A DNA stretch of 64,000 bases from positions 1,318,001 through 1,382,000 of the forward strand of contig NZ_JAMZDX010000003.1 of assembly GCF_024172095.1 (NCBI RefSeq). The letters are read 5' to 3'. This DNA is from Kitasatospora cinereorecta (lineage in GTDB: Bacteria; Actinomycetota; Actinomycetes; Streptomycetales; Streptomycetaceae). Position numbers and translations under genes: made by a program. Positions 41,622 to 50,231 of the stretch are shown one piece after another (position 1 is the stretch's first letter; each line of letters opens with the position of its first letter). The notes below the pieces were generated by a model that saw nothing but the letters and a program-made list of their open reading frames with translations, did not search any database and was not told the DNA's origin.

Positions 41622-42497
41622 CTAAAGAAACCCGCCGTTCGGAATGTACGGCGACGGCGGTCGCATCCCCCGTACCGCGAGGAACCCCCGGGTCTCCACG
41701 GACAGGCCGACCTCCAGGCCGACGTCCAGCGCCCACTCCTGCTCCGCGGTGAGGAACTGCACCGAGGCGGCCGCCCCGTCCGGCACCCGCGCCAGCGCCT
41801 CCCGCAGCAGGCGTGCGGCGATCCGCTTCGAGGTCGCGGCCAGCAGCATCACCTCGCCGCCGTTGCGGTAGCAGTAGCCGCTGCCCGCCAGCGAGTCCGC
41901 AACCAGCAGCTCCTCGAAGTGGGCGAGCATGAACGCGTGGTCCGCGCCGTGCGCGGCGCCGCGCAGCCGCCGGTCGACCGAGTCCAGCAGGTGCAGGTGG
42001 GTCGCGTTCCCGGGGTGTACCGGGATGTCGCCCGGGTCGAGCAGCCCGGCCCGGTCGACCGCACCGCTGAGCTTCATCGCCGGGTGCAGGGTGAACCCGG
42101 CGTGCCGGTAGCGGCGGGCGGCGGCCGGCGAGGGCGAGGCGCACAGCATCCCGCGCAGGCAGCCCCGCCCGTACGAGGCGGCCCCCTCCAGCAGCAGCCG
42201 GCCGACGCCCTTGCCCTGGGCCTCGGGCCGCACGACGAACAGGGTGAGTATCCACAGCCCCTCGCGGCGCAGCGAGAGCGCCGCGCCCACCGGCTCGCCG
42301 TCCTGTTCGGCGATCCAGCAGCCGTCCGGATCGGTGCGGGCCAGATGGCGGGCCCGGGCGACGTTGCGCACCCGCCGTTCGGGGGAGGGCGGCGGCGCGC
42401 CGGGCGGCCGTCCGTCGAGCGCGCCGAAGGCCGCCTCGCTGATGTCCTGCACCGCTTCGGCGTCGACCGCGGTGTCCCTGAGCTGGCGAATGAGCAC
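41622..42497 (-). CDS. Tandem GNAT acetyltransferase
   Basis: A 291-residue protein with two GNAT-like halves. The first has the full acetyl-CoA loop VRPEAQGKGVGRLLLEGA near residues 90-107 and AAARRYRHAGFTLHP. The second half (HAFMLAHFEELLVADSL, GEVMLLAATSKRIAARLLRE) is degenerate and probably structural, as in mycothiol synthase-like or Eis-like duplicated GNATs. I prefer the GTG at 42497 (VLIRQLRD) because GCGAGG is at good spacing; the ATG three codons earlier is possible. Substrate unknown. Confidence 0.8.
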   Translation of the reverse strand: MLIRQLRDTAVDAEAVQDISEAAFGALDGRPPGAPPPSPERRVRNVARARHLARTDPDGCWIAEQDGEPVGAALSLRREGLWILTLFVVRPEAQGKGVGRLLLEGAASYGRGCLRGMLCASPSPAAARRYRHAGFTLHPAMKLSGAVDRAGLLDPGDIPVHPGNATHLHLLDSVDRRLRGAAHGADHAFMLAHFEELLVADSLAGSGYCYRNGGEVMLLAATSKRIAARLLREALARVPDGAAASVQFLTAEQEWALDVGLEVGLSVETRGFLAVRGMRPPSPYIPNGGFL

Positions 42498-42701
42498 GAA
42501 CCACATCCTCGCCCGGCACCGCCCGCCGCGGGGGCGGTTTGCCCGGACGGGACGATGACCACCCGCCCGTGGTGTGCGAGCATGGATGCGCGGGAAGCGG
42601 GCGACAGGAACGTCCCCCGAACGCACCACCGACCGGAAATGAATCCGGGAGGCCGCTGGTTTGCACTGGCGGCACAATGTCGTCACAGACCGGGAGTAAG
42701 C

Positions 42702-43055
42702 ATGACCGTCCAGGACGAGACCACCGTCGAAAGTGGCATCCTCCTCACCGATGCCGCCGCGGGCAAGGTCAAGGCCCTGCTGGACCAGGAGGGTCGCGAC
42801 GACCTCGCGCTCCGCGTCGCCGTTCAGCCCGGCGGTTGCTCGGGCCTGCGCTACCAGCTCTTCTTCGACGAGCGCTCGCTGGACGGCGACGTCGTGAAGG
42901 ACTTCGGCGGCGTCAAGGTCGTCACCGACCGGATGAGCGCCCCGTACCTGGGCGGCGCCACGGTCGACTTCGTCGACACCATCGAGAAGCAGGGCTTCAC
43001 GATCGACAACCCGAACGCCACCGGCTCCTGCGCCTGCGGCGACTCGTTCAGCTAA
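42702..43055 (+). CDS. erpA: Iron-sulfur cluster insertion protein
   Basis: A 117-residue HesB/IscA-type carrier with the three cluster-binding cysteines at 46, 110 and 112 (QPGGCSGLRY and GSCACGDSFS). It delivers Fe-S clusters to apo-enzymes; likely clients in this window are LipA, NadA and the Rieske protein. GGGAG upstream supports the ATG. The same gene lies near the cytochrome oxidase block in M. tuberculosis (Rv2204c). A 19-bp-stem terminator follows directly. Confidence 0.94.
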   Translation: MTVQDETTVESGILLTDAAAGKVKALLDQEGRDDLALRVAVQPGGCSGLRYQLFFDERSLDGDVVKDFGGVKVVTDRMSAPYLGGATVDFVDTIEKQGFTIDNPNATGSCACGDSFS

Positions 43056-43063
43056 GCCTTACA

Positions 43064-43106
43064 CCGCGAGGGCGGCCCGATCACCACGATCGGGCCGCCC
43101 TCGCGG
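43064..43106 (+). terminator. Terminator of erpA
   Basis: CCGCGAGGGCGGCCCGATC (43064-43082) pairs perfectly over 19 bp with 43088-43106 around an ACCAC loop, between the convergent erpA and lipoprotein genes. Confidence 0.93.
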
Positions 43107-43125
43107 CATGTCGGGGACGGACCGG

Positions 43126-43722
43126 CTAGCGCGGCCCGCCCGCCGCCTCGGTGGCCGGGGGCAGCTGCTCACCGGTGGCCAGGTCGATCACCGCACCGCC
43201 GGTCATCGGCTTGCTGAGCGTCGCGGTCACCTGCTGGCCCTTGACGATCGCAGGGCACGCCTGGCCGCGCGGCGCGGTCTGGGTGATCACCACCCGGACC
43301 TTCACCACCGGCGGGGTGTCCTCCTCGACCCTCAGCCCGTACTTGTCGCAGACGCCGCCGTAGAAGTACACGGTCAGCGTGGTCGGGCTCTCCAAGCGGT
43401 AGCCGGTCGCCGGGATCTTCACCGGCGTCGGCGTCGGCTCGCCCACGGCTATGCCCGGCGTGGTCGGCTGGCCGGAGCCGGCCGTCGCCGAGGGCGTCGG
43501 GCTGGCGGAAGCGCTGGGCGCGGCGCCCGACGGCGAACCCGACGGGGACGCGCTCGGCGACGCGCTCGCGCTCACACTCGCTCCCGCACTCGAGGCCGAA
43601 CCACCCGTGCCACCGCTCGCGCAGGCGGAGAGCGCGCCGGCGGCCAGCACCAAAGCGGCCAGTGCGGCTGCCCGCCGCCCGCGCGCGGTCCGGACGGTTA
43701 CGGCTGCGGTCCTGTGGTCCAT
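43126..43722 (-). CDS. Putative lipoprotein
   Basis: A 198-residue secreted protein. It has a basic N-terminus, a hydrophobic stretch AALAALVLAAGALSAC ending in a lipobox (LSAC), and a Ser/Ala/Pro-rich spacer (SASASPSASPSGSPSG) suited to crossing the cell wall. A compact domain follows at about 95-190 with two cysteines (GGVCDKYGLRVEE and RGQACPAIVKGQQV) that may form a disulfide. GGGAGGAA precedes the ATG at 43722. Function unknown. Confidence 0.85.
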   Translation of the reverse strand: MDHRTAAVTVRTARGRRAAALAALVLAAGALSACASGGTGGSASSAGASVSASASPSASPSGSPSGAAPSASASPTPSATAGSGQPTTPGIAVGEPTPTPVKIPATGYRLESPTTLTVYFYGGVCDKYGLRVEEDTPPVVKVRVVITQTAPRGQACPAIVKGQQVTATLSKPMTGGAVIDLATGEQLPPATEAAGGPR

Positions 43723-43813
43723 GATCTGCGTTCCTCCCGAGGGCTGTGCAGACCGCACTGGAGCGGTACTGCCCGGATTCGACGTGCCCGGGAGGAATCC
43801 GGTTCCCCGGTGG

Positions 43814-44035
43814 TCAGCTGTCGTACTCGGCCATTCCCGCCACCACCCGCCGTGCCTCGGCCGACACCCGGACCCCCGCGAACGCGACCGGGGCGGCGAG
43901 TTCCTTCCCCGGCTCGGCAGGCGGCCAGAAGCGGCCGAGCCGACGCGAGGAGGAGACCAGCAGGTCGAGCGAGTCCGGATCGGCGTCTCCCCGCGGAGTG
44001 CTCGGGATCCATCCGGAGGAGTGACTGGGCTTCAT
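43814..44035 (-). CDS. Small hypothetical protein
   Basis: A 73-residue reading, MKPSHSSGWIPSTPRGDADP onward, with LDLLVSSSRRLGRFWPPAEP and a helical AGVRVSAEARRVVAGMAEYD end. Composition is protein-like rather than Arg/Pro-biased, but the ribosome site is weak (GAGCG). It lies upstream of the lipoprotein gene on the same strand. No family recognised. Confidence 0.45.
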   Translation of the reverse strand: MKPSHSSGWIPSTPRGDADPDSLDLLVSSSRRLGRFWPPAEPGKELAAPVAFAGVRVSAEARRVVAGMAEYDS

Positions 44036-44266
44036 CGGTTTCAGCGCTCCGATCGCCGTGCCGCGGCCACCGGGCCGCGGGCCTGGAGCGGGGGCGAGTG
44101 ACCCCCGTCACTGCCGACCCTAGGCCGCCCCGGTACGGCAGGCCAGGTCTACTCAGGGGTAGTACCTGTTCGGGTCGTTCCGGTGACCGGGCCCCCTCCC
44201 TGTACCGTGGGTGAGTTGTTGTTGCCGCTGCTCTCGGCCCCCAGCGGGCCGTCCAAGGAGACCTCC

Positions 44267-45244
44267 GTGCGTATCGCCGTCGCCGGCTCGATCGCCACCG
44301 ACCACCTGATGACCTTCCCCGGCCGATTCGCCGATCAGCTGGTCGCCGAGCAGCTCCACACCGTCTCGCTCTCCTTCCTGGTCGACGCCCTCGACATCCG
44401 CCGCGGCGGCGTCGCCCCCAACATCGCCTTCGGCATGGGCGTGCTGGGCCTGCGCCCGATCCTGGTCGGCGCGGCCGGCGCGGACTTCGAGGAGTACCGC
44501 AGCTGGCTGGAGCGCAACGGCGTGGACTGCGACTCCGTGCACATCTCGGAGACCCGGCACACCGCCCGCTTCATGTGCACCACCGACCAGGACCACAACC
44601 AGATCGCGTCCTTCTACACCGGCGCCATGGCCGAGGCCCGCTCCATCGAGCTCCGGCCGATCGCCGACCGCATCGGCGGCCTGGACCTGGTGCTGATCGG
44701 TGCGGACGACCCGGCCGCGATGGTCCGCCACACCCAGGAGTGCCGCAGCCGCGGCTACGCCTTCGCCGCCGACCCCTCGCAGCAGCTGGCCCGCCTCGAG
44801 GGCGACGACATCCGCGAGATCGTCGACGGCGCCGCGTACCTCTTCACCAACGAGTACGAGGCCGCGCTGATCGAGACCAAGACCGGTTGGACCCCCGAGC
44901 AGATCCTCGACCGCGTCGGCACCCGGGTCACCACCCTCGGCGCCAAGGGCGTCCGCATCCAGCGCAAGGGCGAGCCCGACATCACCGTCGGCTGCCCCGC
45001 CGAGGAGCGCAAGGCCGACCCGACCGGCGTCGGCGACGGCTTCCGCGCCGGCTTCCTGGCCGGCCTCTCCTGGGACCTCGGCCTGGAGCGCGCCGCCCAG
45101 ATCGGCTGCATGCTCGCCACCCTCGTGATCGAGACCGTCGGCACCCAGGAGTACGAGCTGCGCCGCGGCCACTTCATCGAGCGCTTCACCACCGCGTACG
45201 GCGAGGCCGCCGCCGCCGAGGTCAAGGCCAAGCTCTCCAAGTAA
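44267..45244 (+). CDS. PfkB-family kinase, probable adenosine kinase
   Basis: A 325-residue ribokinase-fold protein. It starts VRIAVAGSIATDHLMTFPGR, has IRRGGVAPNIAFGMGVLGLR for substrate binding, and ends with the PfkB signature ADPTGVGDGFRAGFLAGLSW, where Asp is the catalytic base in the anion hole. AAGGAG precedes the GTG. The gene next to ctaC in M. tuberculosis (Rv2202c) is the biochemically known adenosine kinase of this family, so the same activity is likely, but sugar substrates are not excluded. Confidence 0.88.
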   Translation: MRIAVAGSIATDHLMTFPGRFADQLVAEQLHTVSLSFLVDALDIRRGGVAPNIAFGMGVLGLRPILVGAAGADFEEYRSWLERNGVDCDSVHISETRHTARFMCTTDQDHNQIASFYTGAMAEARSIELRPIADRIGGLDLVLIGADDPAAMVRHTQECRSRGYAFAADPSQQLARLEGDDIREIVDGAAYLFTNEYEAALIETKTGWTPEQILDRVGTRVTTLGAKGVRIQRKGEPDITVGCPAEERKADPTGVGDGFRAGFLAGLSWDLGLERAAQIGCMLATLVIETVGTQEYELRRGHFIERFTTAYGEAAAAEVKAKLSK

Positions 45245-45256
45245 CGTCAACTACTG

Positions 45257-45330
45257 GGGGCGCGGGGAACTGCGCGACCGACCATGCACTCACGTACTGC
45301 CTGGTTGGTCGCGCAGTTCCTCGCGCCCCT
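45257..45330. repeat. Streptomyces long-hairpin repeat, copy 2
   Basis: GGGGCGCGGGGAACTGCGCG with flanks on the left pairs with the TTGGTCGCGCAGTTCCTCGC arm on the right, joined by an ACGT-containing loop. It lies between the convergent kinase and desulfurase genes, a bidirectional terminator position. Confidence 0.85.
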
Positions 45331-45341
45331 GTTTGCTCAAC

Positions 45342-46709
45342 TCAATTCGTACGGCGGACCAGGTAGCGGTTCCCCTCCGCGCCCAGGTACTCCTGTCCCC
45401 GCATCTCGCACCAGGCGGGAATGTCCAACCGCGCCGCCTCGTCGTCCGCCAGCACCGCCACGGTGCCCCCCACCGGCACCTCGCCGATCCGCTTCGCCAG
45501 CTCGATCACCGGCAGCGGGCAGCGCTTGCCCAGGGCGTCGATGACCAGCTCCTCCGCACCGCCGCCGGCGGCGGCCGGCGCCGGCAGGTCGAGCCCCAGG
45601 GGCGCCCGGACCCCGGCGACGATCTCCGGCAGCACGGCCAGGAACCGCTCCACCGCGTCCTCCGCCACCCCGTACGGCAGCGAGACCCGGACGTTGCCCT
45701 CGGTCAGGACGCCCATCGCCGCCAGCACGTGGCTCGGGGTCAGGGTGCTGGAGGTGCAGGAGGAGCCGGAGTTGACGGCGAAGCCGGCCCGGTCGAGTTC
45801 GCCGAGGAGCACTTCGCCGTCGACGTACAGGCAGGAGAAGGTGACCAGGTGGGGGAGCCGGTGGACGGGGTCGCCGACCACCTCGACCTCGGGGACCAGC
45901 TGCGGCACCCGGGTCCGGATCCGGTCGACCAGCTCGCGCAGCCGGGCGTTCTCCACCTCGGCCTCGGCGCGGACGGCGCGCAGCGAGGCGGCGGCGGCGA
46001 CGACGGCGGGCACGTTGACGTAGCCGGGCACCCGCCCGCCCTCCCGCTCGTCGGCGGGCAGCGGGGAGGAGTAGCGGACGCCCTTGCGGACGGCGAGCAC
46101 GCCGACGCCGGCCGGGCCGCCCCACTTGTGGGCGCTGGCGGTGAGCAGCGACCAGCCGGCCGGGACCGGCAGCCGGCCGGCGCTCTGAGCGGCGTCGACC
46201 AGCAGCGGGACGCCGTCGAGCAGGGCGGCGGTCTCGGCGACCGGCTGCAGGGTGCCCACCTCGTGGTTGGCGCTCTGCAGGACGGCCAGCGCGGTGTCCG
46301 GGCGGACGGCGGCGGCGAAGGCGGCGGGGGAGACCCGGCCGAGCCGGTCCACCGGGACGGCGTCGACCTCGCCGCCGTCGGCCTCGTGGCGCTCGGCGAC
46401 GTGCAGCACGCTGGAGTGCTCGACCGCCGAGTGGACCAGGTGGGAGCCGCGCCGCCGGTTGCCGCGCAGGGCGCCGAGCATGCCCAACTGGACGGCCTGG
46501 GTGCCGCTGGAGGTGAAGGCGATCTCGTCGGCCCGGGTGCCGAGGACCTCGGCGACGGTCTCGCGGGCGGCGTCGAGCAGCATCCGGGCCTGCCGGCCGC
46601 TGCGGTACAGCCGGGCCGGGTCGGCCCAGCCCTCGTCCAGGGCGGCGGTGAGCGCCTGCCGGGCGACCGGGTGGAGGGGGGCGGTTGACGCGACGTCGAA
46701 GTAGTGCAC
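45342..46709 (-). CDS. Cysteine desulfurase-TusA fusion
   Basis: A 455-residue two-domain protein. The first 370 residues are a class V aminotransferase/NifS-type desulfurase: YFDVASTAPLHPVARQAL, the PLP lysine in TASAHKWGGPAGVGVLAV, and the catalytic cysteine loop NSGSSCTSSTLTPSHVLAAM. A linker leads to a TusA-like sulfur carrier with the CPxP motif in DALGKRCPLPVIELAKRIGE. Direct fusion would pass persulfide sulfur from one domain to the other. I start at the GTG at 46709; an ATG 12 nt earlier is possible. Confidence 0.92.
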   Translation of the reverse strand: MHYFDVASTAPLHPVARQALTAALDEGWADPARLYRSGRQARMLLDAARETVAEVLGTRADEIAFTSSGTQAVQLGMLGALRGNRRRGSHLVHSAVEHSSVLHVAERHEADGGEVDAVPVDRLGRVSPAAFAAAVRPDTALAVLQSANHEVGTLQPVAETAALLDGVPLLVDAAQSAGRLPVPAGWSLLTASAHKWGGPAGVGVLAVRKGVRYSSPLPADEREGGRVPGYVNVPAVVAAAASLRAVRAEAEVENARLRELVDRIRTRVPQLVPEVEVVGDPVHRLPHLVTFSCLYVDGEVLLGELDRAGFAVNSGSSCTSSTLTPSHVLAAMGVLTEGNVRVSLPYGVAEDAVERFLAVLPEIVAGVRAPLGLDLPAPAAAGGGAEELVIDALGKRCPLPVIELAKRIGEVPVGGTVAVLADDEAARLDIPAWCEMRGQEYLGAEGNRYLVRRTN

Positions 46710-47022
46710 GGAGCCATCCAATCAGGGGACCGAAAAGGGCTCCCGACGGCCCGTCACCCGCGTGTCGCAGCACCTCCCCCGATCGGGTGTGCGACCCTCG
46801 AATGCCTACTATGACCTGCGATTCCTCGGATACTCCACCCCTGCGGGGGCCGACGGGGTGGCCGGGCGGCGCGTTAGCGGGGGCTGCTCGTGAGTGCCGC
46901 ATAAGGATGGAGTAGCGTTTGGCCCGCATAAGCATTCAAACCGTGCCCGTGACCGGGTCGCCGGGGAGGACTCGACTCCTGGGGGCGATGCGATCGCGGG
47001 CGAGACTTCGGGAAGGCGCTAC
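46710..47022. other. Intergenic region with the ctaC promoter
   Basis: No gene is supported. A TACTAT hexamer near 46807 and a pair of CCGCATAAG direct repeats (46897-46905 and 46924-46932, 27 bp apart) are the notable features upstream of ctaC; either could be promoter or operator parts. Confidence 0.4.
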
Positions 47023-47874
47023 GTGAGTCCCAACGGCTCCGACCGCTCGCCGCGGCGCACGATGCGGCGGAAGCTGCCTCAGGCGCTGGCACTGGGCCTC
47101 GTCATCGCGACCGCTACCGGCTGCTCGGCCAACGACCTGCCCAGGCTTGGCCTCCCCTCGCCCGTCACCAAGGAAGGCCCCCTGGTCCTCCACATGTGGC
47201 AGGGCTCGTGGATCGCGGCGCTGGCTGTCGGTGCATTGATGTGGGGTCTGATCCTCTGGAGCGTGATCTTCCACCGGCGCAGCCGCACCAAGGTGGAGAT
47301 CCCGGCTCAGACCCGGTACAACGTGCCCATCGAGGCGCTGTACACCGCGGTCCCCCTGGTCATCGTCTCCGTGCTGTTCTACTTCGTCGCGCGCGACGAG
47401 GCGACGCTCACCTCCACCTCGGCCAAGCCGCAGCACACCATCAACGTGGTGGGCTTCCAGTGGAGCTGGGCGTTCAACTACGAGAACACCGAGAAGCCCG
47501 ACCCGACCAGCACCACCGCCGCGTACGAGGTGGGTTCTCCGGGCGAGCCTCCGACGCTGTACCTGCCGATCAACGAGTCGGTGAAGTTCGTCCTCACCTC
47601 GCGGGACGTCATCCACGACTTCTGGCCGATCAACTTCCTGATGAAGCAGGACGTCGTGCCCGGCGTGGTGAACGCGTTCGAGGTCACCCCGACCTCGTAC
47701 GGCACCTTCCGCGGCAAGTGCGCCGAGCTGTGCGGTGTGGACCACTCGCGCATGCTCTTCAACGTGAAGGTCGTCTCGCACGACGAGTACGAGCAGCACC
47801 TCAAGGAGCTGCGGGCCAAGGGCCAGAGCGGTGCGGTGCCCTCCGGCATCACGGGCATTGAAGGTGAGAAGTGA
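47023..47874 (+). CDS. ctaC: Cytochrome c oxidase subunit II
   Basis: A 283-residue lipoprotein subunit of the aa3 terminal oxidase. A basic start and hydrophobic stretch end in a lipobox (ATGC, Cys34). Two membrane helices follow (IAALAVGALMWGLILWSVIF and YTAVPLVIVSVLFYFV). The CuA domain has VVGFQWSWAFNYEN and the ligand loop KCAELCGVDHSRM. GGGAAGG precedes the GTG at 47023. Its stop overlaps the ctaD start by four bases (GTGA). Confidence 0.96.
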   Translation: MSPNGSDRSPRRTMRRKLPQALALGLVIATATGCSANDLPRLGLPSPVTKEGPLVLHMWQGSWIAALAVGALMWGLILWSVIFHRRSRTKVEIPAQTRYNVPIEALYTAVPLVIVSVLFYFVARDEATLTSTSAKPQHTINVVGFQWSWAFNYENTEKPDPTSTTAAYEVGSPGEPPTLYLPINESVKFVLTSRDVIHDFWPINFLMKQDVVPGVVNAFEVTPTSYGTFRGKCAELCGVDHSRMLFNVKVVSHDEYEQHLKELRAKGQSGAVPSGITGIEGEK

Positions 47875-49646
47875 CTATCCTCAACGAGCCCGCTGCGGCC
47901 GGAGGCGGCGGGGCTGCCACGGTCGGCACCCAGCAGCGCGTCCGCAAGCCGGGCAACGCCATCATCAAGTGGCTGACCACCACTGACCACAAGACGATCG
48001 GCACGCTGTACCTGGCGACGTCGTTCGCGTTCTTCCTGATCGGTGGCATCCTCGCCCTGGTCATGCGCGCCGAGCTGGCCCGTCCGGGGACGCAGATCCT
48101 CTCGAACGAGCAGTTCAACCAGGCGTTCACCATGCACGGCACGATCATGCTGCTGATGTTCGCGACCCCGCTGTTCGCGGGCTTCACGAACTGGATCATG
48201 CCGCTCCAGATCGGCGCGCCGGACGTGGCCTTCCCGCGTCTGAACATGTTCGCCTACTGGCTCTACCTGTTCGGCTCGACCATCGCGGTGGCCGGCTTCG
48301 TCACCCCGAACGGTGCGGCCGACTTCGGCTGGTTCGCCTACTCCCCGCTGTCGGACGCGGTCCGCTCGCCGGGTGTCGGCGCCGACATGTGGATCATGGG
48401 TCTGGCCTTCTCCGGCTTCGGCACCATCCTCGGTGCGGTGAACTTCATCACCACCGTGATCTGCATGCGCGCCCCGGGCATGACGATGTTCCGGATGTCC
48501 ATCTTCGTGTGGAACGTCCTGCTGACCTCGGTCCTCGTGCTGCTGGCCTTCCCGGTCCTCGCCGCCGCGCTGTTCGCCCTGGAGGCGGACCGCAAGTTCG
48601 GGGCACATGTCTTCGACCCGGCCAACGGTGGCGCCATGTTGTGGCAGCACCTGTTCTGGTTCTTCGGCCACCCCGAGGTCTACATCATCGCGCTGCCGTT
48701 CTTCGGCATCATCTCGGAGATCGTCCCGGTCTTCAGCCGCAAGCCGATGTTCGGCTACTCCGGCCTGATCGCCGCGACCATCGGCATCGCCGGTCTGTCC
48801 GTGACCGTGTGGGCGCACCACATGTACGTCACCGGCCAGGTGCTGCTGCCGTTCTTCTCCTTCATGACCTTCCTGATCGCGGTCCCGACCGGTGTGAAGT
48901 TCTTCAACTGGGTCGGCACCATGTGGAAGGGCTCGCTCAGCTTCGAGACCCCGATGCTGTGGACGATCGGCTTCCTGGTCACCTTCCTCTTCGGTGGTCT
49001 GACCGGTGTGCTGCTGGCCTCCCCGCCGATCGACTTCCACGTCTCGGACTCGTACTTCGTCGTCGCCCACTTCCACTACGTGGTCTTCGGCACCGTCGTC
49101 TTCGCGATGTTCGCCGGCTTCCACTTCTGGTGGCCGAAGATGACCGGCAAGATGCTGGACGAGCGCCTCGGCAAGATCACCTTCTGGACGCTGTTCGTCG
49201 GCTTCCACATGACCTTCCTGGTCCAGCACTGGCTGGGTGCCGAGGGCATGCCGCGTCGCTACGCGGACTACCTGGCGTCGGACGGTTTCACCACCCTGAA
49301 CACCGTCTCGACGATCGGCTCCTTCCTGCTCGGCCTGTCGATCCTGCCGTTCCTCTACAACGTCTGGAAGACGGCCAAGTACGGCGAGAAGGTCGAGGTC
49401 GACGACCCGTGGGGCTACGGCCGTTCGCTCGAGTGGGCGACCTCCTGCCCGCCGCCGCGGCACAACTTCCTCACCCTGCCGCGGATCCGCTCCGAATCCC
49501 CGGCGTTCGACCTGCACCACCCGGAGATCGCCGCGCTGGACTACCTGGAGAACCACGGTGAGCCGGCCAAGCACTTCGCCGGTGTGACCCCGGCGCAGTA
49601 CGACCGTCCCGAGCTGGGCAAGGGCAAGAAGGAGGGCGACGCCTGA
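47871..49646 (+). CDS. ctaD: Cytochrome c oxidase subunit I
   Basis: A 591-residue heme-copper oxidase core. The low-spin heme histidine is in FTMHGTIMLLMFATPL, the CuB histidine-tyrosine pair in WFFGHPEVYIIALPFFGI, two further CuB histidines in VWAHHMYVTGQ, and the heme a3/a histidines in VVAHFHYVVFGTVVFAM. Twelve helices are readable. It overlaps ctaC upstream and shares one base with ctaF downstream, so ctaCDF form one operon. Confidence 0.98.
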   Translation: MTILNEPAAAGGGGAATVGTQQRVRKPGNAIIKWLTTTDHKTIGTLYLATSFAFFLIGGILALVMRAELARPGTQILSNEQFNQAFTMHGTIMLLMFATPLFAGFTNWIMPLQIGAPDVAFPRLNMFAYWLYLFGSTIAVAGFVTPNGAADFGWFAYSPLSDAVRSPGVGADMWIMGLAFSGFGTILGAVNFITTVICMRAPGMTMFRMSIFVWNVLLTSVLVLLAFPVLAAALFALEADRKFGAHVFDPANGGAMLWQHLFWFFGHPEVYIIALPFFGIISEIVPVFSRKPMFGYSGLIAATIGIAGLSVTVWAHHMYVTGQVLLPFFSFMTFLIAVPTGVKFFNWVGTMWKGSLSFETPMLWTIGFLVTFLFGGLTGVLLASPPIDFHVSDSYFVVAHFHYVVFGTVVFAMFAGFHFWWPKMTGKMLDERLGKITFWTLFVGFHMTFLVQHWLGAEGMPRRYADYLASDGFTTLNTVSTIGSFLLGLSILPFLYNVWKTAKYGEKVEVDDPWGYGRSLEWATSCPPPRHNFLTLPRIRSESPAFDLHHPEIAALDYLENHGEPAKHFAGVTPAQYDRPELGKGKKEGDA

Positions 49647-50062
49647 TGAAGGAGCAGGGCAAGATCTTCATGGGCCTCGCCGCCTTCGTCCTGGTGATGG
49701 CGATCGTCTACGGCGTGTGGACGATGAACTCCGACCTCGGCATCGAGGCGGCGGGCACCACCGCGCTGGCGCTGGCCTTCGCACTGTGCGTGTTCATCGG
49801 CTTCTACCTGGGCTTCACCGCCAAGCGGGTGGACACCGGCGCGGGCGACAACCCCGAGGCCGAGGTGGCGGACGACGCCGGCGAGCTGGGCTTCTTCGCC
49901 CCGCACAGCTGGCAGCCGCTGTCCCTGGCCATCGGTGGCGCCCTGGCCTTCCTGGGTGTCATCTTCGGCTGGTGGCTGCTGTACTGGTCGATCCCGATCA
50001 TCGTGATCGGTCTGTTCGGCTGGGTCTTCGAGTTCTACCGGGGCGAGAACCAGAACCAGTAG
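49646..50062 (+). CDS. ctaF: Cytochrome c oxidase subunit IV (actinobacterial)
   Basis: A 138-residue, four-helix small subunit found only in actinobacterial aa3 oxidases. MKEQGKIFMGLAAFVLVMAI starts the first helix, and ALALAFALCVFIGFYLGFTA the second. A loop (PEAEVADDAGELGFFAPHSW) precedes helices three and four, ending WVFEFYRGENQNQ. It is translationally coupled to ctaD (TGATG). A hairpin terminator follows. Confidence 0.93.
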   Translation: MKEQGKIFMGLAAFVLVMAIVYGVWTMNSDLGIEAAGTTALALAFALCVFIGFYLGFTAKRVDTGAGDNPEAEVADDAGELGFFAPHSWQPLSLAIGGALAFLGVIFGWWLLYWSIPIIVIGLFGWVFEFYRGENQNQ

Positions 50063-50082
50063 GTTCTCGCACCCCGAGCAGC

Positions 50083-50114
50083 GGGCCGGGCATCCCTTCG
50101 GGGGTGTCCGGCCC
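50083..50114 (+). terminator. Terminator of ctaCDF
   Basis: GGGCCGGGCATCCC and GGGTGTCCGGCCC pair with one G-T mismatch around a TTCG-type loop, about 20 nt after the ctaF stop. Confidence 0.7.
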
Positions 50115-50170
50115 GTCGCCGTTCCCCCGGGCGGATCAGTCCGGAGTGCCGGACGGGGGACCCCGTCCCT

Positions 50171-50222
50171 ACGCTTCGAGTCAGGTCGGACCCCTGACGC
50201 TTCGAGTCAGGTCGGACCCCTG
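50171..50222. repeat. Exact 26-bp tandem duplication before the transpeptidase gene
   Basis: Two identical 26-bp units abut at 50171-50196 and 50197-50222 (unit begins ACGCTTCGAGTCAG and ends GGTCGGACCCCTG). The junction also creates CTGAC...GTCAG. The second unit ends at the ribosome site GGAGG of the next gene. Confidence 0.9.
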
Positions 50223-50231
50223 GAGGTTCCG

